A DNA stretch of 64,000 nt from Corallococcus caeni (GTDB taxonomy: Bacteria; Myxococcota; Myxococcia; Myxococcales; Myxococcaceae). The notes beneath the pieces are model-generated. The model was not told the origin of the DNA, made no database searches, and worked only from the letters and a program-made list of their open reading frames with translations. The DNA lies in the NCBI RefSeq assembly GCF_036245865.1, contig NZ_BTTW01000003.1, positions 930,001 through 994,000 on the forward strand, given 5' to 3'. Of the stretch, positions 11,095-20,221 are shown piece by piece. How positions within the stretch are numbered: position 1 is the first letter of the stretch; every line of letters starts with the position of its first letter. Position numbers and translations under genes: made by a program.

Positions 11095-12735
11095 TCAGGC
11101 GCCGAGCTGCGCCGCCCGGCGTGACCCGCGGCTGCCCCAGCGGGTCAGCGGGCGCACGGCCTGCTTCAGCGAAGCGTGGACCTGGGTGACGCCCGCGCGA
11201 TTCGTGGCCGCGTAGACGTAGCGGTCCGGGCGCAGGACGACCAGGTCCGCGGCGTGCTGGGCGAACCACTCGCCCAGCTTGCCCTCCAGATCCACCACCT
11301 CGCCGGAGCGACCCGCGCCCGTGCGCGCCGCCGGCGCGACGGACAGCCACACACCGCCGATGTCCTCCGCCAGCGCCTTGGCGGCCTGCTGGACCTCCGC
11401 GGGCGCACCCGGCCGCGTCAGCACCGCGAAGCGGTGGCCGATGACGTCATCCAGCGGGCGCTCCCCTTCCTCGCCGTGCTCCACGCGCGGCTGCGGGAAG
11501 TAGGCACCTTCCGCCGCCTGCTTGGCCTTGCCGCGCTTGCCGCCGAAGAGGAACCCTTCCGCGTGGAAGAGGTTCGGCTTCATCTTGTACTCGCGGATGA
11601 AGGGGCCGGTGACGGGCATGTGGTACAGCAGCTTGATGAAGGCGTTGCGCGCGCGGGCCATGAACGGGCCGCCCGACGCCAGCATCGTGCCCAGCGAGTC
11701 CGACAGGCGCATCATCTCCGCGGCGTGCGGCCGGCGCTCCACCTCGTAGGTGTCCAGCAGCGACGCGTCCGCCGCGCCGCCCAGCACGTGCGCCAGCTTC
11801 CAGGTGAGGTTCGCGGCGTCGCGCAGGCCGGAGCACAGGCCCTGGCCCAGGAAGGGCGGCATCAGGTGCGCCGCGTCCCCGAGCAGGAACACCCGGCCCA
11901 CCCGCCACTTCTCCGCCATGCGGCTGTGGTAGGCGTAGAGGTTGACGCTCTTCACCTTCACGGTGTCCGGATCAATGAAGGGCGCGATGATGCTCCGCAC
12001 GTACTCGGGGCTCTTCACGTGCTCCAGGTCCTGCCCCGGCTTCACCACCGTGTCGAAGCGAATCTCGTCGTGCGCGGTGCGCGTCACGATGCCCACGCGC
12101 TCCGGGCCGCAGGGGTAGTAGGTGAAGTCCGGCGCGGACGACTGCGTCTCCACGGAGATGGCGAGCGCGTGCTCCAGCGCCGTGGTGCCCTCCAGCTTCA
12201 GGCCCAGCCGGCGGCGGATGCCGCTCTTGGCGCCGTCGCACGCCAGCAGGTAGCGCGCGCGCACCGTCACGGTGCGGTTGGCGACGTTGTCCTTCACGCG
12301 CACCGACACGCCGTCGTCGTCCTGCATGAAGGACTCGACTTCGTGGCCACGCCACAGGGTGACGTGCGCGAAGCGCTCCAGGCCGCGATGCAGCGCGGCC
12401 TCCATGCGGGGCTGGTTGAACAGCGAGCCGATGGGGTGGCCGTTGGGGCGCTCCACCTTGGTGAAGTCCACCTCGGCGAGCATCCGCATCTCGTCATCCA
12501 CGTAGGTCATCTTCAGGCACGGGTGGAAGCCCGGCCCCAGCTCGCCCGTGAGACCCGCGGCCTGGAAGATGCGCTGCGCTTCGTCGTCCGCGTTGATGGC
12601 GCGGGACTGGGAGTGCGCGGTGGTCTCCCGCTCGATGACCACGGTGCGCAGGCCGTATTGCCCCAGCAGGTTCGCCGCCATGGCACCCACCGGGCCGCTT
12701 CCGACGACGATCACATCAACAGATTCCGGAGCCAT
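11095..12735 (-). CDS. FAD-dependent monooxygenase, group A (phenol-hydroxylase/MhpA-like)
   Basis: This 546-residue flavoprotein hydroxylase has the FAD-binding GSGPVG at residues 12-17, a DG motif (LLACDGAKSGIRRRLG) near residue 180, and GRVFLLGDAAHLMPPFLGQG near residue 275. The last 120 residues match the thioredoxin-like C-domain of phenol hydroxylases. It probably uses NAD(P)H and O2 to hydroxylate an aromatic or polyketide-like ring; the substrate cannot be told. GGGAGGG precedes the ATG at 12735. It is divergent from the methyltransferase gene and near a P450 and a diiron protein, suggesting a joint oxidative role. Confidence 0.85.
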   Translation of the reverse strand: MAPESVDVIVVGSGPVGAMAANLLGQYGLRTVVIERETTAHSQSRAINADDEAQRIFQAAGLTGELGPGFHPCLKMTYVDDEMRMLAEVDFTKVERPNGHPIGSLFNQPRMEAALHRGLERFAHVTLWRGHEVESFMQDDDGVSVRVKDNVANRTVTVRARYLLACDGAKSGIRRRLGLKLEGTTALEHALAISVETQSSAPDFTYYPCGPERVGIVTRTAHDEIRFDTVVKPGQDLEHVKSPEYVRSIIAPFIDPDTVKVKSVNLYAYHSRMAEKWRVGRVFLLGDAAHLMPPFLGQGLCSGLRDAANLTWKLAHVLGGAADASLLDTYEVERRPHAAEMMRLSDSLGTMLASGGPFMARARNAFIKLLYHMPVTGPFIREYKMKPNLFHAEGFLFGGKRGKAKQAAEGAYFPQPRVEHGEEGERPLDDVIGHRFAVLTRPGAPAEVQQAAKALAEDIGGVWLSVAPAARTGAGRSGEVVDLEGKLGEWFAQHAADLVVLRPDRYVYAATNRAGVTQVHASLKQAVRPLTRWGSRGSRRAAQLGA

Positions 12736-13180
12736 TACTCCCTCCCGTTGTGTGCGAGCTGATCCGTTTTGAACCGTGCGACCGGACGACCGAAGCCCCC
12801 CTCGGTCGTAAGTAATAATACCTATAAACTCTGACAACCCCACTCCAGATGCGCTGTTTCAACGCATTTCGGGTTGCCCGGGCCCCGAGTCAGAAACACC
12901 CGGTCCGCCCCATCCCGACCGCCTGATAATGAAACGCACCCCTCCGGAAACCTTGCAGGGCTGATCAGCACTCAGGGTCCGCTGTCTGCCTTTCGGGCAG
13001 TGATTTCCTGCAACGCTTCAAAGTTTCGCGTTGACGGCAGGAATTGTGGGTGTTGTTTGGATTCCGGGGTCTGCGGATGTACGCGGATAGCCCTGGAGGG
13101 CGCCCCTTGTACGTCGCTCCGGACTGGGCGACAGTGCCGGAGTTACCTCCCCCCTGAGCCCCTTGGAGCGCCCAGCGATT
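12736..13180. promoter_or_regulatory. Intergenic region between monooxygenase and methyltransferase genes
   Basis: These 445 bases hold no convincing gene. An AT-rich island at 12811-12830 with CTGACA at 12831-12836 probably carries the minus-strand monooxygenase promoter. Read on the minus strand it gives TGTCAG, 13 bases, then TATTAC; a similar TGTCAG-12-TATTAC occurs before the P450 gene. On the plus strand TTGACG near 13033 could be a -35 for the methyltransferase gene, but no good -10 follows. Confidence 0.4.
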
Positions 13181-13975
13181 ATGCCCAGACTGCAACTTTT
13201 TGAATTAGAGGATCAGCCCTGGTTCCCGAAGGTGCTTCGCCGGGGAGTGACGGACTTCCTTGCGTACGTGTGGAGCCTGTCGGACGACCGCTATTCGGAG
13301 TTCGTGAAGCGGCTCAAGGGCGCGATGGCGGCGATGGGTGAGACGCAGCTGCTGGACATGGCGTCGGGCAGCGCGGGGCCGGTGCCGAAGCTGCTGGAGA
13401 TGCTGGAGACGCAGGAGGGCTACAAGGCGACGGCGCTCCTGACGGACCTGTACCCGGAGGTTTCCGCGTTCGAGAAGGTGAAGGCGGCGAACCCGGGGCG
13501 CATCGACTACGTGACGACGCCCGTGGACGCGACGGCGGTGCCGGCGACGTTCAAGGGCTTCCGCATCATGTGCAACTCGTTCCACCACCTGCCGCCGGAC
13601 ATGGCGCGCAAGGTGCTGGCGGACGCCGTGGCCCAGCGCCGGGGCATCGCCATCATGGAGCTGGTGGAGCGGCGCGGGCCGGCCATCGCGATGACGGCGG
13701 CGGCGCTGATCAACGTCCCCCTGACGACGCCCTTCATCCGCCCGGTGCGCGCGGACCGGCTCGCCCTCACCTACCTCATGCCGCTCATCCCCATCGCGGC
13801 GGCGTTCGACGGCGTGGTGTCCTGTCTGCGCACGTACTCCGTGGAGGAGATGCGCGAGCTGACCCACGGCCTGGGTGACGACTACGTGTGGGAAATCGAG
13901 CGGCTCACCAACCCCGGGAACCCCTTCGGGATGATGATGCTCATTGGCCGACCGGCCAATGCCTCGCAGGCTTGA
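13181..13975 (+). CDS. SAM-dependent methyltransferase-like protein
   Basis: This 264-residue protein has the outline of a class I methyltransferase. LLDMASGSAGPVPKLLEM at residues 57-74 resembles motif I (D/ExGxGxG) in relaxed form. TALLTDLYPE at 84-93 supplies the acidic residue for SAM ribose, and FRIMCNSFHHLPPD at 127-140 is the post-IV loop seen in C- and O-methyltransferases. A hydrophobic stretch, LTYLMPLIPIAAAFDGVV, may help it bind membranes or a lipid substrate. GGAG lies upstream of ATG 13181. Substrate unknown; activity is inferred from fold motifs only. Confidence 0.6.
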   Translation: MPRLQLFELEDQPWFPKVLRRGVTDFLAYVWSLSDDRYSEFVKRLKGAMAAMGETQLLDMASGSAGPVPKLLEMLETQEGYKATALLTDLYPEVSAFEKVKAANPGRIDYVTTPVDATAVPATFKGFRIMCNSFHHLPPDMARKVLADAVAQRRGIAIMELVERRGPAIAMTAAALINVPLTTPFIRPVRADRLALTYLMPLIPIAAAFDGVVSCLRTYSVEEMRELTHGLGDDYVWEIERLTNPGNPFGMMMLIGRPANASQA

Positions 13976-14082
13976 GTGGGCTGTCAGCAGGAGGTCACTG
14001 ACGCCTCCGGTCAACGCGAGGCGTCGTGATTTCCAGGTTTGAAGCGGGTTCAATGGCCGCTCCTTCAACGAGGAGCAGGCTC

Positions 14083-14283
14083 ATGGAATGGCTCGAATTC
14101 AAGCGCTGGTCTCCCGAAGTCCAGCACGCGCTGGCACTGCAGGCGGCCCGGTTGGGCCAGACGGCGATGCACGCCGAGCCGCCGCGGCCGTCCGCGACGA
14201 TGGTCGCCGCGCACCGGCTGTGCACGCTGCTGCGCCAGTATCCGCGCACCAACCCCTGGGGACACCCGGCGTCGGAGTGCTGA
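14083..14283 (+). CDS. Small hypothetical protein (66 aa)
   Basis: A short gene encodes MEWLEFKRWSPEVQHALALQ and a further 46 residues. AGGAG at 14071-14075 sits seven bases before the ATG, which supports translation. The frame extends upstream to 14026 without a ribosome site. It is basic in the middle, lacks a signal peptide or membrane segment, and has no family I recognise. It follows the methyltransferase-like gene by 107 bp on the same strand and may share its transcript. Confidence 0.5.
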   Translation: MEWLEFKRWSPEVQHALALQAARLGQTAMHAEPPRPSATMVAAHRLCTLLRQYPRTNPWGHPASEC

Positions 14284-14309
14284 GACGCTGAACGAAGCAC
14301 CCGGCCCGT

Positions 14310-14326
14310 CCGTGGGAACGCCACGG
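14310..14326. terminator. Hairpin between convergent genes
   Basis: CCGTGG, a five-base loop GAACG, then CCACGG lies between the convergent small gene and the P450 gene. GC-rich flanks could extend the stem. It could serve both strands; there is no T-run. Confidence 0.35.
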
Positions 14327-14352
14327 GCGGGACGGGCGCGTCGCGGGTGGCT

Positions 14353-15678
14353 TCAGGCCCCGGTGGGGGTCCAGGCCACGCGCAGGTGCTGGATGGAGCG
14401 GATGGTCAGCGACTGCGTCGTGCCGAAGTCCGGATTCTCCTCCAGCCGCAGATCCGGGAGCTGATCCAGCAGCAGGTTGGTGGCGATGACCGCCTCCAGC
14501 CGGGCCAGCGGCGCTCCGATGCAGAAGTGGATGCCCCGGCCGAAGCCCAGGTGCGTGGGGTGGTGCCGGGAGATGTCGAAGCGCTCCCCGTCCGCCAGCA
14601 GCGAGGCGTCACGGCTTCCGGACGCGTAGAGCAGGAGCAGCCGCGAGCCCTTGGGCAGCGCGACGCCCGCGAGCTCCACGTCCTCCATCGTGGTGCGGAT
14701 CATCCCGTGCGCCACCGAGTCGAAGCGCAGCGTCTCCTCGATGAGGTGCGGCACCAGCGAGCGGTCCTCGCGCAGCCGCTGCCAGAGGCCGGGCTGGAGC
14801 AGGGCCTGCTTCCAGCACTGGGCGAGCAGCGCCGTCGTCGTCTCATGGCCCGCCGCCAGCATGCTGCCCGCGATGGCGATGATCAGCTCCGGCAGCGTGA
14901 GCGCCTCGCCGTCCGCGTCGGTGGTGACCAGGTAGCTGACCAGGTCGTCCCGGGGCTCGTCGGTCCGGGCGCGGATGAGGCGGGCGACGTAGTGCTGGAA
15001 GGTGACCCAGCTGCGCGCCAGCGGCGGCTGCTCCTCCGCGGGGACGCGGGTGAAGATCATCCGGAAGAAGTCGTCGCACCAGCGCTTGATGTCCGCCATG
15101 TCCTCCTGGGGGATGCCCGCCATGCCCAGGATGACCCGCACGGGCAGCGGGTACGCGAACTGCGTCACCAGGTCCGCGTGCCCCTTCTGCACGAAGGCGT
15201 GGATGAGCTCCTCGGAGACGGCGCGGATGGGGGCTTCCTGCGCGGCGATGCGCTGGGCGGAGAAGCCCCTTCCCAGCAGCTTGCGCAGCCGGGTGTGCGC
15301 GGGCGGATCCGAGTTGATCAGGCTGTCCGCCAGGGGATAGCCCTCGGCGAGCACCGAGAGCGTCTCCGGGGAGAGCACCGAGCCCATGTTGCCCAGGTCC
15401 GCCGACGAGTAGCGCGACGGGTCCTTCAGCACGTGGCAGATGTCGTCGTAGCGGCTCACCAGCCACATCCCCAGCATGGGGTTGTAGCTGACGGGCGCGT
15501 CCCGTCTCAGCTCCGCGTAGAACGGATGCGGATCCGCGACGTGCGGTCCCGCGAACGGGTTGTACTGGGCACCCAGATGGGGGCACTTCATGGCGGCTGG
15601 GGCCTTGCCGCCATGCGGGTCGATGTGGATTGCCTCGGACTGCCCTTCCACCTTCACTGCTTCCACTGCGGTACTCAC
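14353..15678 (-). CDS. Cytochrome P450
   Basis: This 441-residue bacterial P450 is soluble. All three signatures are present: the I-helix oxygen-activation motif AGHETTT near residue 276, the K-helix ExxR in EETLRFD near residue 312, and the haem loop FGRGIHFCIGAPLARLE near residue 385 with the cysteine ligand. It hydroxylates or otherwise oxidises a small molecule using electrons from a ferredoxin system not found nearby. Translation starts at GTG, with AGAGGA upstream. A promoter containing a perfect palindrome precedes it, implying a dedicated repressor. It is convergent with the small gene and probably part of the same oxidative stretch. Confidence 0.93.
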   Translation of the reverse strand: MSTAVEAVKVEGQSEAIHIDPHGGKAPAAMKCPHLGAQYNPFAGPHVADPHPFYAELRRDAPVSYNPMLGMWLVSRYDDICHVLKDPSRYSSADLGNMGSVLSPETLSVLAEGYPLADSLINSDPPAHTRLRKLLGRGFSAQRIAAQEAPIRAVSEELIHAFVQKGHADLVTQFAYPLPVRVILGMAGIPQEDMADIKRWCDDFFRMIFTRVPAEEQPPLARSWVTFQHYVARLIRARTDEPRDDLVSYLVTTDADGEALTLPELIIAIAGSMLAAGHETTTALLAQCWKQALLQPGLWQRLREDRSLVPHLIEETLRFDSVAHGMIRTTMEDVELAGVALPKGSRLLLLYASGSRDASLLADGERFDISRHHPTHLGFGRGIHFCIGAPLARLEAVIATNLLLDQLPDLRLEENPDFGTTQSLTIRSIQHLRVAWTPTGA

Positions 15679-15714
15679 CGTGAGCTTCCTCTCAGGATCC
15701 CCCCACGGTGTAAT

Positions 15715-15744
15715 ATTATAACCCGACCTGACAGGTCTTCTCAG
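15715..15744 (-). promoter_or_regulatory. P450 promoter with palindromic operator
   Basis: Read on the minus strand: CTGAGA at 15744-15739 as a -35, an 18-base spacer, then a perfect TATAAT at 15720-15715, 36 bp before the GTG start. Inside the spacer is the exact palindrome GACCTG-T-CAGGTC (15725-15737), the size and place of a dimeric repressor site, for example TetR or MarR type. The regulator is not identified. Confidence 0.6.
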
Positions 15745-15774
15745 CGAGTCTTGTGAACCCCACCCATCAGGAAA

Positions 15775-15795
15775 TCAGGGTTGTTAGGACCCTGA
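15775..15795 (-). terminator. Terminator of the men operon, straddling the menE stop
   Basis: On the minus strand TCAGGGT, loop CCTAACA, ACCCTGA is followed by TTTCC. The loop contains the menE stop TAA, so the 5' arm is coding sequence. The seven-base stem plus short U-rich tail fits an intrinsic terminator that ends the six-gene men operon. Confidence 0.6.
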
Positions 15796-17247
15796 CTGAT
15801 ACGGGGGATGAGACAGGGCGTGTTTCCGCAGGACGGAGCGCTCCACCTTGCTCATGGCGTTGCGCGGCAGCGTCTCCACCGCGAAGAAGCGGCCAGGCAC
15901 CTTGAAGCGCGCGAGCGACTGACGGCACCACGCGTCCAGGTCTCCGGGCAGTTCGTGGCCGGGGCGCAGGACGACGAAGGCGACGGGGACCTCGCCCCAG
16001 TGGGGCTCCGGCACGCCGACGACGGCGGACTCCAGGATGGCGGGGTGGTTGGCGAGCACGGCTTCGATCTCCGCCGGGTAGAGGTTCTCCCCTCCCCGCA
16101 CGATGAGGTCCGTGCGGCGCGACAGGAGGGTGAGGCGTCCCTTCGCGTCCAGCACGCCCACGTCCCGGGTCCGCAGCCAGCCGTCGTGGAAGGCGTCGCG
16201 CGTGGCGTCGGGCTGGTTCCAGTAGCCGGACATCAGCGTAGGGCCGCGCGCCTCCACGTCGCCCTCCTGCCCTTCGCCGAGCGTCACGCCGTCCGCCCCG
16301 ACGACGCGGACCTGGAGGCCCGGCAGGGGCGGCCCCGCGGTGCGGCCATCCGCTTCGCCGGGGCGTTCGGTGGTCACCTGGGAGCAGGCCTCGGTGAGGC
16401 CGTAGGTCTGGAGGGCCCGGAGTCCGGCGGCGCGGGCCCGCGTGAGCAGCGCCGTGGGGACGGGCCCCCCGCCAATCAGCGCGCACTGGAAGGAGTCGGG
16501 CAGCGGGCGGTCCTGCCTCGCGTCCAGCACCCGCTCCAGCGTGGTGGCGACGAAGCTGGCGTGCGAAGCGCCCTCCGTGTCGATGGCGCGGTTGACCGCG
16601 TCCGCGTCGAAGCGCTCGTGCAGGAGGAGGCAGCCGCCCTCGTACGCGGTGCGCGTGAGCATGGCCAGGCCGCCGACGTGGAACAGGGGCAGCGTGCCCA
16701 GCCAGCGCGGCGCGGGGTGCTCGCCCAGGTTCGCGGCGGAGGCCTGGCACGAGGCACGGAAGGCCCCTTCCGTGAGCACGGCGCCCTTGGGCCTTCCCGT
16801 GGTCCCGCTGGTGAAGAGGATGACCCGGGGCGTGTCCGCGTCCCAGGCGCGCGCGGGCACGGAGCCCGTGGTCACGCCGTCCGGGAAGGCCTCCAGGGCC
16901 TCCGCTCCGGGGAGCCGGTCGCGCAGGGCTTCGAGCGCCAGCGTGAGCCGGGGCTCCACGGCCTCCAGCAGGGGCCGCAGCTCCGCCGGGGTGAGCCGGG
17001 CGTTGAGCGGCGCGAACACCGCGCCCAGCCGGCCCAGCGCCCAGAAGAGGAAGGTCACTGCCGGGTGGCTCGTCGACAGCAGCGCCACCCGGTCGCCTTG
17101 CCCCACTCCGCGCGCGGCCAGGGCTCCGGTCCAGCGCGTCACCGCTTCGTCCAGCGCGCGGAAGGTCCAGGTCTGGTCCGCGAAGCGCAGCGCCTCCGCG
17201 TTGGGATGCAGGCCCGCGCCCTCGCGGATGGGGCAGTCGTGGATCAT
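15784..17247 (-). CDS. menE: 2-succinylbenzoate-CoA ligase
   Basis: This 487-residue AMP-forming ligase activates o-succinylbenzoate to its CoA thioester in menaquinone synthesis. VILFTSGTTGRPKGAVL is the adenylate (P-loop) motif, TYGLTEACSQ matches A5, GWLRTRDVGVLDAKGRL matches A7, and GRFFAVETLPRNAMSKVER holds the C-terminal catalytic Lys. Sequence alone does not exclude another acyl-CoA ligase, but its place after menC settles the role. The frame stays open upstream; an ACGGAG site supports the ATG at 17247. Confidence 0.88.
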   Translation of the reverse strand: MIHDCPIREGAGLHPNAEALRFADQTWTFRALDEAVTRWTGALAARGVGQGDRVALLSTSHPAVTFLFWALGRLGAVFAPLNARLTPAELRPLLEAVEPRLTLALEALRDRLPGAEALEAFPDGVTTGSVPARAWDADTPRVILFTSGTTGRPKGAVLTEGAFRASCQASAANLGEHPAPRWLGTLPLFHVGGLAMLTRTAYEGGCLLLHERFDADAVNRAIDTEGASHASFVATTLERVLDARQDRPLPDSFQCALIGGGPVPTALLTRARAAGLRALQTYGLTEACSQVTTERPGEADGRTAGPPLPGLQVRVVGADGVTLGEGQEGDVEARGPTLMSGYWNQPDATRDAFHDGWLRTRDVGVLDAKGRLTLLSRRTDLIVRGGENLYPAEIEAVLANHPAILESAVVGVPEPHWGEVPVAFVVLRPGHELPGDLDAWCRQSLARFKVPGRFFAVETLPRNAMSKVERSVLRKHALSHPPYQSGS

Positions 17248-17288
17248 GGCCTCGCAGCTCCGTGAGAGGGGCGTCCGCGGGGCATGGC

Positions 17289-18443
17289 TCAGCGGTCCCA
17301 GAGGAGGTCCGGGTTCAGCCCCAGCCCGGGCTCGTCGCGCAGCCGCACGAGTCCCCCGTGGGGTTGATAGGGATGGTCGCGCGGTTCGTCCGCGAAGAGC
17401 CGCCCCACGGCGAGCCCGGAGGCCAGCTCTCCCGACGGCAGCGCGGAGGCCAGGTGCGCGGCGCCCGCCCGGGCCACCACCCCGTCGATGGAGCTGGTGA
17501 CGAACGCGTGCATGCCCAGGTGGGCTGCTCGCAGCGCCACCACCATGGAGGGCAGCAGCCCCCCGAGCACCATCGGCTTGATCACCACCGCGCCCACCGC
17601 GGGCCCGCCGCCCAGGTCCATGGTGAGCAGCGTGCGCACCGCCGCGGGCGTCGCGAGCGTCTCGTCCGCGGCGATGAGACACGGCGCGCGGCGCTGCACG
17701 CGCCACAGCGCCTGCAGGTCCTCCGGAGGCGTGGGCTGCTCCACCAGCTCCAGGTCGTACCAGCCCAGCCGGTCCAGGGCGCGGTTGGCCTCGGGTTCCG
17801 ACCAGCCGCCGTTCGCGTCCAAACGCAGGCGCACGCGGGGGCCCACCGCCTCGCGCACGGCGCGCACCCGGGCTTCATCCTCGTCCAGCGAGCGGCCCGC
17901 GACCTTCACCTTCAGCGTCTGGAAGCCCTCCTCCACGGCCTCTTGCGCCTGACGGGCCAGCGCCGCCGGCTCCTCCGCGCCCAGCAGCGCGTTGACCAGG
18001 ACCTCCTGCCGCGCCTCCTCCGCGAGCAGCCAGCACAGGGGCACGCCCTTGCGCTGGGCCAGCAGATCCAGCAGCGCCAGCTCCAGGCCGTGCTGCGCGG
18101 CGGGGACGGGCTCCCCGGTGTCGATGAGCCGGATCCGCGCACCGCGCTGGCGCAGCTCCTCGCTGGCCGACGGCACGAGCGTGGCTTCAATGCCCTCGAT
18201 GCTGTCCTCCAGCGACTGGCCCTTGAGGGAGCTCAGCCACGCGCGCAGCACCGTGTGCGTCAGGGTCAGCGGCTCCGTGCCGAACTCCGGCAGGGGCATT
18301 GCCTCGCCCTGCCCCACCCGGCCGTCCTCGTCCCGCAGCCGGATGAGGAACCCTTCGCGCGTGGCGTAGGTGCCCCTCGCCGTCTTCAGGGGGTGGGCCA
18401 GCGTGAGGTGCAGCGGGGTGAGCGTCGCGTCGGTGATGCGCAT
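17289..18443 (-). CDS. menC: o-Succinylbenzoate synthase
   Basis: This 384-residue enolase-superfamily enzyme dehydrates SHCHC to o-succinylbenzoate. QTLKVKVAGRS contains the KxK acid/base Lys, RLRLDANGGWS and LELVEQP the first two metal ligands, IAADETLA the third, and VVIKPMVLGG the second catalytic Lys. The N-terminal capping domain begins MRITDATLTPLHLTL. Dipeptide epimerases and N-acylamino-acid racemases share this fold, but the neighbours menA and menE point to MenC. It starts nine bases after menA, within the operon. Confidence 0.9.
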   Translation of the reverse strand: MRITDATLTPLHLTLAHPLKTARGTYATREGFLIRLRDEDGRVGQGEAMPLPEFGTEPLTLTHTVLRAWLSSLKGQSLEDSIEGIEATLVPSASEELRQRGARIRLIDTGEPVPAAQHGLELALLDLLAQRKGVPLCWLLAEEARQEVLVNALLGAEEPAALARQAQEAVEEGFQTLKVKVAGRSLDEDEARVRAVREAVGPRVRLRLDANGGWSEPEANRALDRLGWYDLELVEQPTPPEDLQALWRVQRRAPCLIAADETLATPAAVRTLLTMDLGGGPAVGAVVIKPMVLGGLLPSMVVALRAAHLGMHAFVTSSIDGVVARAGAAHLASALPSGELASGLAVGRLFADEPRDHPYQPHGGLVRLRDEPGLGLNPDLLWDR

Positions 18444-18452
18444 GCCGCCCCT

Positions 18453-19373
18453 TCAGCGCAGGTACAGACCGACCGCGAACAGCAGCCCGAACACCATCTG
18501 CAGCTTCGCCGTCCCGCCCAGCGCGGGGTTGAGCGCCGCGCCCTCGGCCTTCAGCATCAGCTTCAGCGGCGGCACCACCAGCGGCAGGCTCAGCAGCGGC
18601 AGGAAGGCCCAGGCGCTCGCGTAGCCCCGGGCGAACAGCACGAACGGCGTGACGTAGGACGCCACGAGCAGCAGCACGTACTCCGCGCGGCCGAAGCCCT
18701 GACCGAAGCGCACCGCCATCGTGCGCTTGCCGGCCTTCACGTCCGTGCTCGCGTCGCGCTGGTTGTTCACCACGATGAGGCACGTGCCGATGGCGCCCAC
18801 CGGCACCGACGCCCACCAGGCCGCCGGGCTCACGACGCCGGCCTGCACGTAGTACGTGCCCGTCACCGCGACGATGCCGAAGAAGATGAGCACGAACAGG
18901 TCGCCCAGACCGAGGTAGGCCAGCGGGAACGGGCCGCCCGTGTACGCGTAGCCGCACAGCAGCGAGGCCACTCCGATGGCCACGATGGGCCACCCGCCCA
19001 CCGAGACCAGGTACAGCCCTACCAGCGTCGCCAGCGCGAAGCACCCGAGGCCCCCCATCAGCACCGCGCCCGGCGCGATGAGCCCGCTCTGCGTCACACG
19101 CTTGGGCCCCAGGCGCTCCTCGGTGTCCGCGCCCTTCTTGAAGTCGTAGTAGTCGTTGATGAAGTTGGTGCCAATCTGGATCAGCACCGCGCCCACGAGC
19201 GCCGCGAGCGCGGGCAGCAGGCGCCCCACACCGTTGCCGTACGCGAGCGCCGTGCCCACCAGCACCGGCACCGCGCCCGCCGTCAGCGTCTTCGGACGCA
19301 CGGCCATCAGCCACGTCTTCAGCGTGGGCCGGGGAGGAGCCGCATCGGAAGGATTGGAAGCCAGGGTGCTCAC
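18453..19373 (-). CDS. menA: 1,4-dihydroxy-2-naphthoate polyprenyltransferase
   Basis: This 306-residue membrane prenyltransferase attaches the polyprenyl tail to dihydroxynaphthoate, giving demethylmenaquinone. It belongs to the UbiA family: [18 protein letters not shown] carries the first Asp-rich motif, and [16 protein letters not shown] the second. Eight to nine hydrophobic segments follow. Translation probably starts at the GTG at 19373, whose GTGA overlaps the menH stop by four bases, so the two are translationally coupled. The length is normal for MenA. Confidence 0.93.
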   Translation of the reverse strand: MSTLASNPSDAAPPRPTLKTWLMAVRPKTLTAGAVPVLVGTALAYGNGVGRLLPALAALVGAVLIQIGTNFINDYYDFKKGADTEERLGPKRVTQSGLIAPGAVLMGGLGCFALATLVGLYLVSVGGWPIVAIGVASLLCGYAYTGGPFPLAYLGLGDLFVLIFFGIVAVTGTYYVQAGVVSPAAWWASVPVGAIGTCLIVVNNQRDASTDVKAGKRTMAVRFGQGFGRAEYVLLLVASYVTPFVLFARGYASAWAFLPLLSLPLVVPPLKLMLKAEGAALNPALGGTAKLQMVFGLLFAVGLYLR

Positions 19374-20221
19374 GGGTGGGCGGCCTCTCGCGCCAGGATG
19401 GCGGGTTCGAACTGCGGCGCTTCGTACCAGGGCGTCTGGAGGAACGAGAGCACTTCGCGCACGTACTCCTCCGGCGCCTCCAGGTGCGGGGCGTGCGTGA
19501 CCCCAGCGAAGGCGTGGCGCCACACCACCGGCAGCTCCGCCGCCATGCGCCGCGCCAGGGTCGTGAACTTCACGTCCTGGTCGCCGGTGAGCAGCAGCGT
19601 GGGCAGCCGCTGCCTATGCAGCGACGGCCAGTAGTCCGGCTGCACGCCCAGGCCCAGCGTCTCCAGCGCCCCGGCGAGCCCCTCCGCCGTGCACGCCTTG
19701 CGGCGCTCGCGCAGCGCGGCCTGCTCCGCTTCCGGCAGGCGGCGCAGTCCGTCGAAGAGGGGCAGCGCCTCCCACCGCTCCACGAAGGCGTCCACGCCCT
19801 TCGCGCGGATGAAGTCCACGAGCTTCGCGTCCGCCTCGCGCCGCTCGGAGCGCTCCTGGCGGCGGTGCAGGCCGGGCGAGCCGCTCTCCATGATCAGCCG
19901 GCCGAAGCACTCTGGCGCCTGGACCGCCGCGCCCAGCGCGAGCCTGGCGCCCTGCGAATAGCCGAGCAGATCCACGTGGCCGCCCAGCCCGCGCGCCAGC
20001 TGGACGATGGCGTCCACCGTCTCCAGGAAGCCGTCGCGCCCCGTCTTCTGCGGCAGCGGCGTGCGGCCGTGGCCGGGCAGATCCACCGCCACGACGCGCA
20101 CGGAGCGACCGAGCAGCGGACGCAGGTGTCCGAACGAAGCGCCGCTACCGGTGAAGCCGTGCAGCGCCAGGAGCGTATGGGGGCATTCGCCCCAGGTGTC
20201 ATAAGCGAGCGTCACGCCCAT
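19370..20221 (-). CDS. menH: SHCHC synthase (alpha/beta hydrolase)
   Basis: This 283-residue alpha/beta-hydrolase removes pyruvate from SEPHCHC to give SHCHC, step three of menaquinone synthesis. [14 protein letters not shown] forms the oxyanion loop near residue 17, [12 protein letters not shown] the nucleophile elbow (GYSQGA) with the catalytic Ser, and [14 protein letters not shown] the C-terminal His. MESGSPGL is typical of MenH. It overlaps menD by ten bases and menA by four, so it lies inside the coupled operon. Confidence 0.9.
   Translation of the reverse strand: MGVTLAYDTWGECPHTLLALHGFTGSGASFGHLRPLLGRSVRVVAVDLPGHGRTPLPQKTGRDGFLETVDAIVQLARGLGGHVDLLGYSQGARLALGAAVQAPECFGRLIMESGSPGLHRRQERSERREADAKLVDFIRAKGVDAFVERWEALPLFDGLRRLPEAEQAALRERRKACTAEGLAGALETLGLGVQPDYWPSLHRQRLPTLLLTGDQDVKFTTLARRMAAELPVVWRHAFAGVTHAPHLEAPEEYVREVLSFLQTPWYEAPQFEPAILAREAAHP

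Noticed and set aside
8116-15678. A classic secondary-metabolite gene cluster
   Set aside because: There is no PKS, NRPS, terpene cyclase or carrier protein; only oxidising and methylating enzymes are seen.
12811-15733. TGTCAG-12/13-TATTAC upstream of both monooxygenase and P450 genes as one shared operator
   Set aside because: Similarity is short and AT-rich, and distances to the start codons differ (76 and 31 bp). The P450 copy is better explained by its own palindrome and TATAAT.
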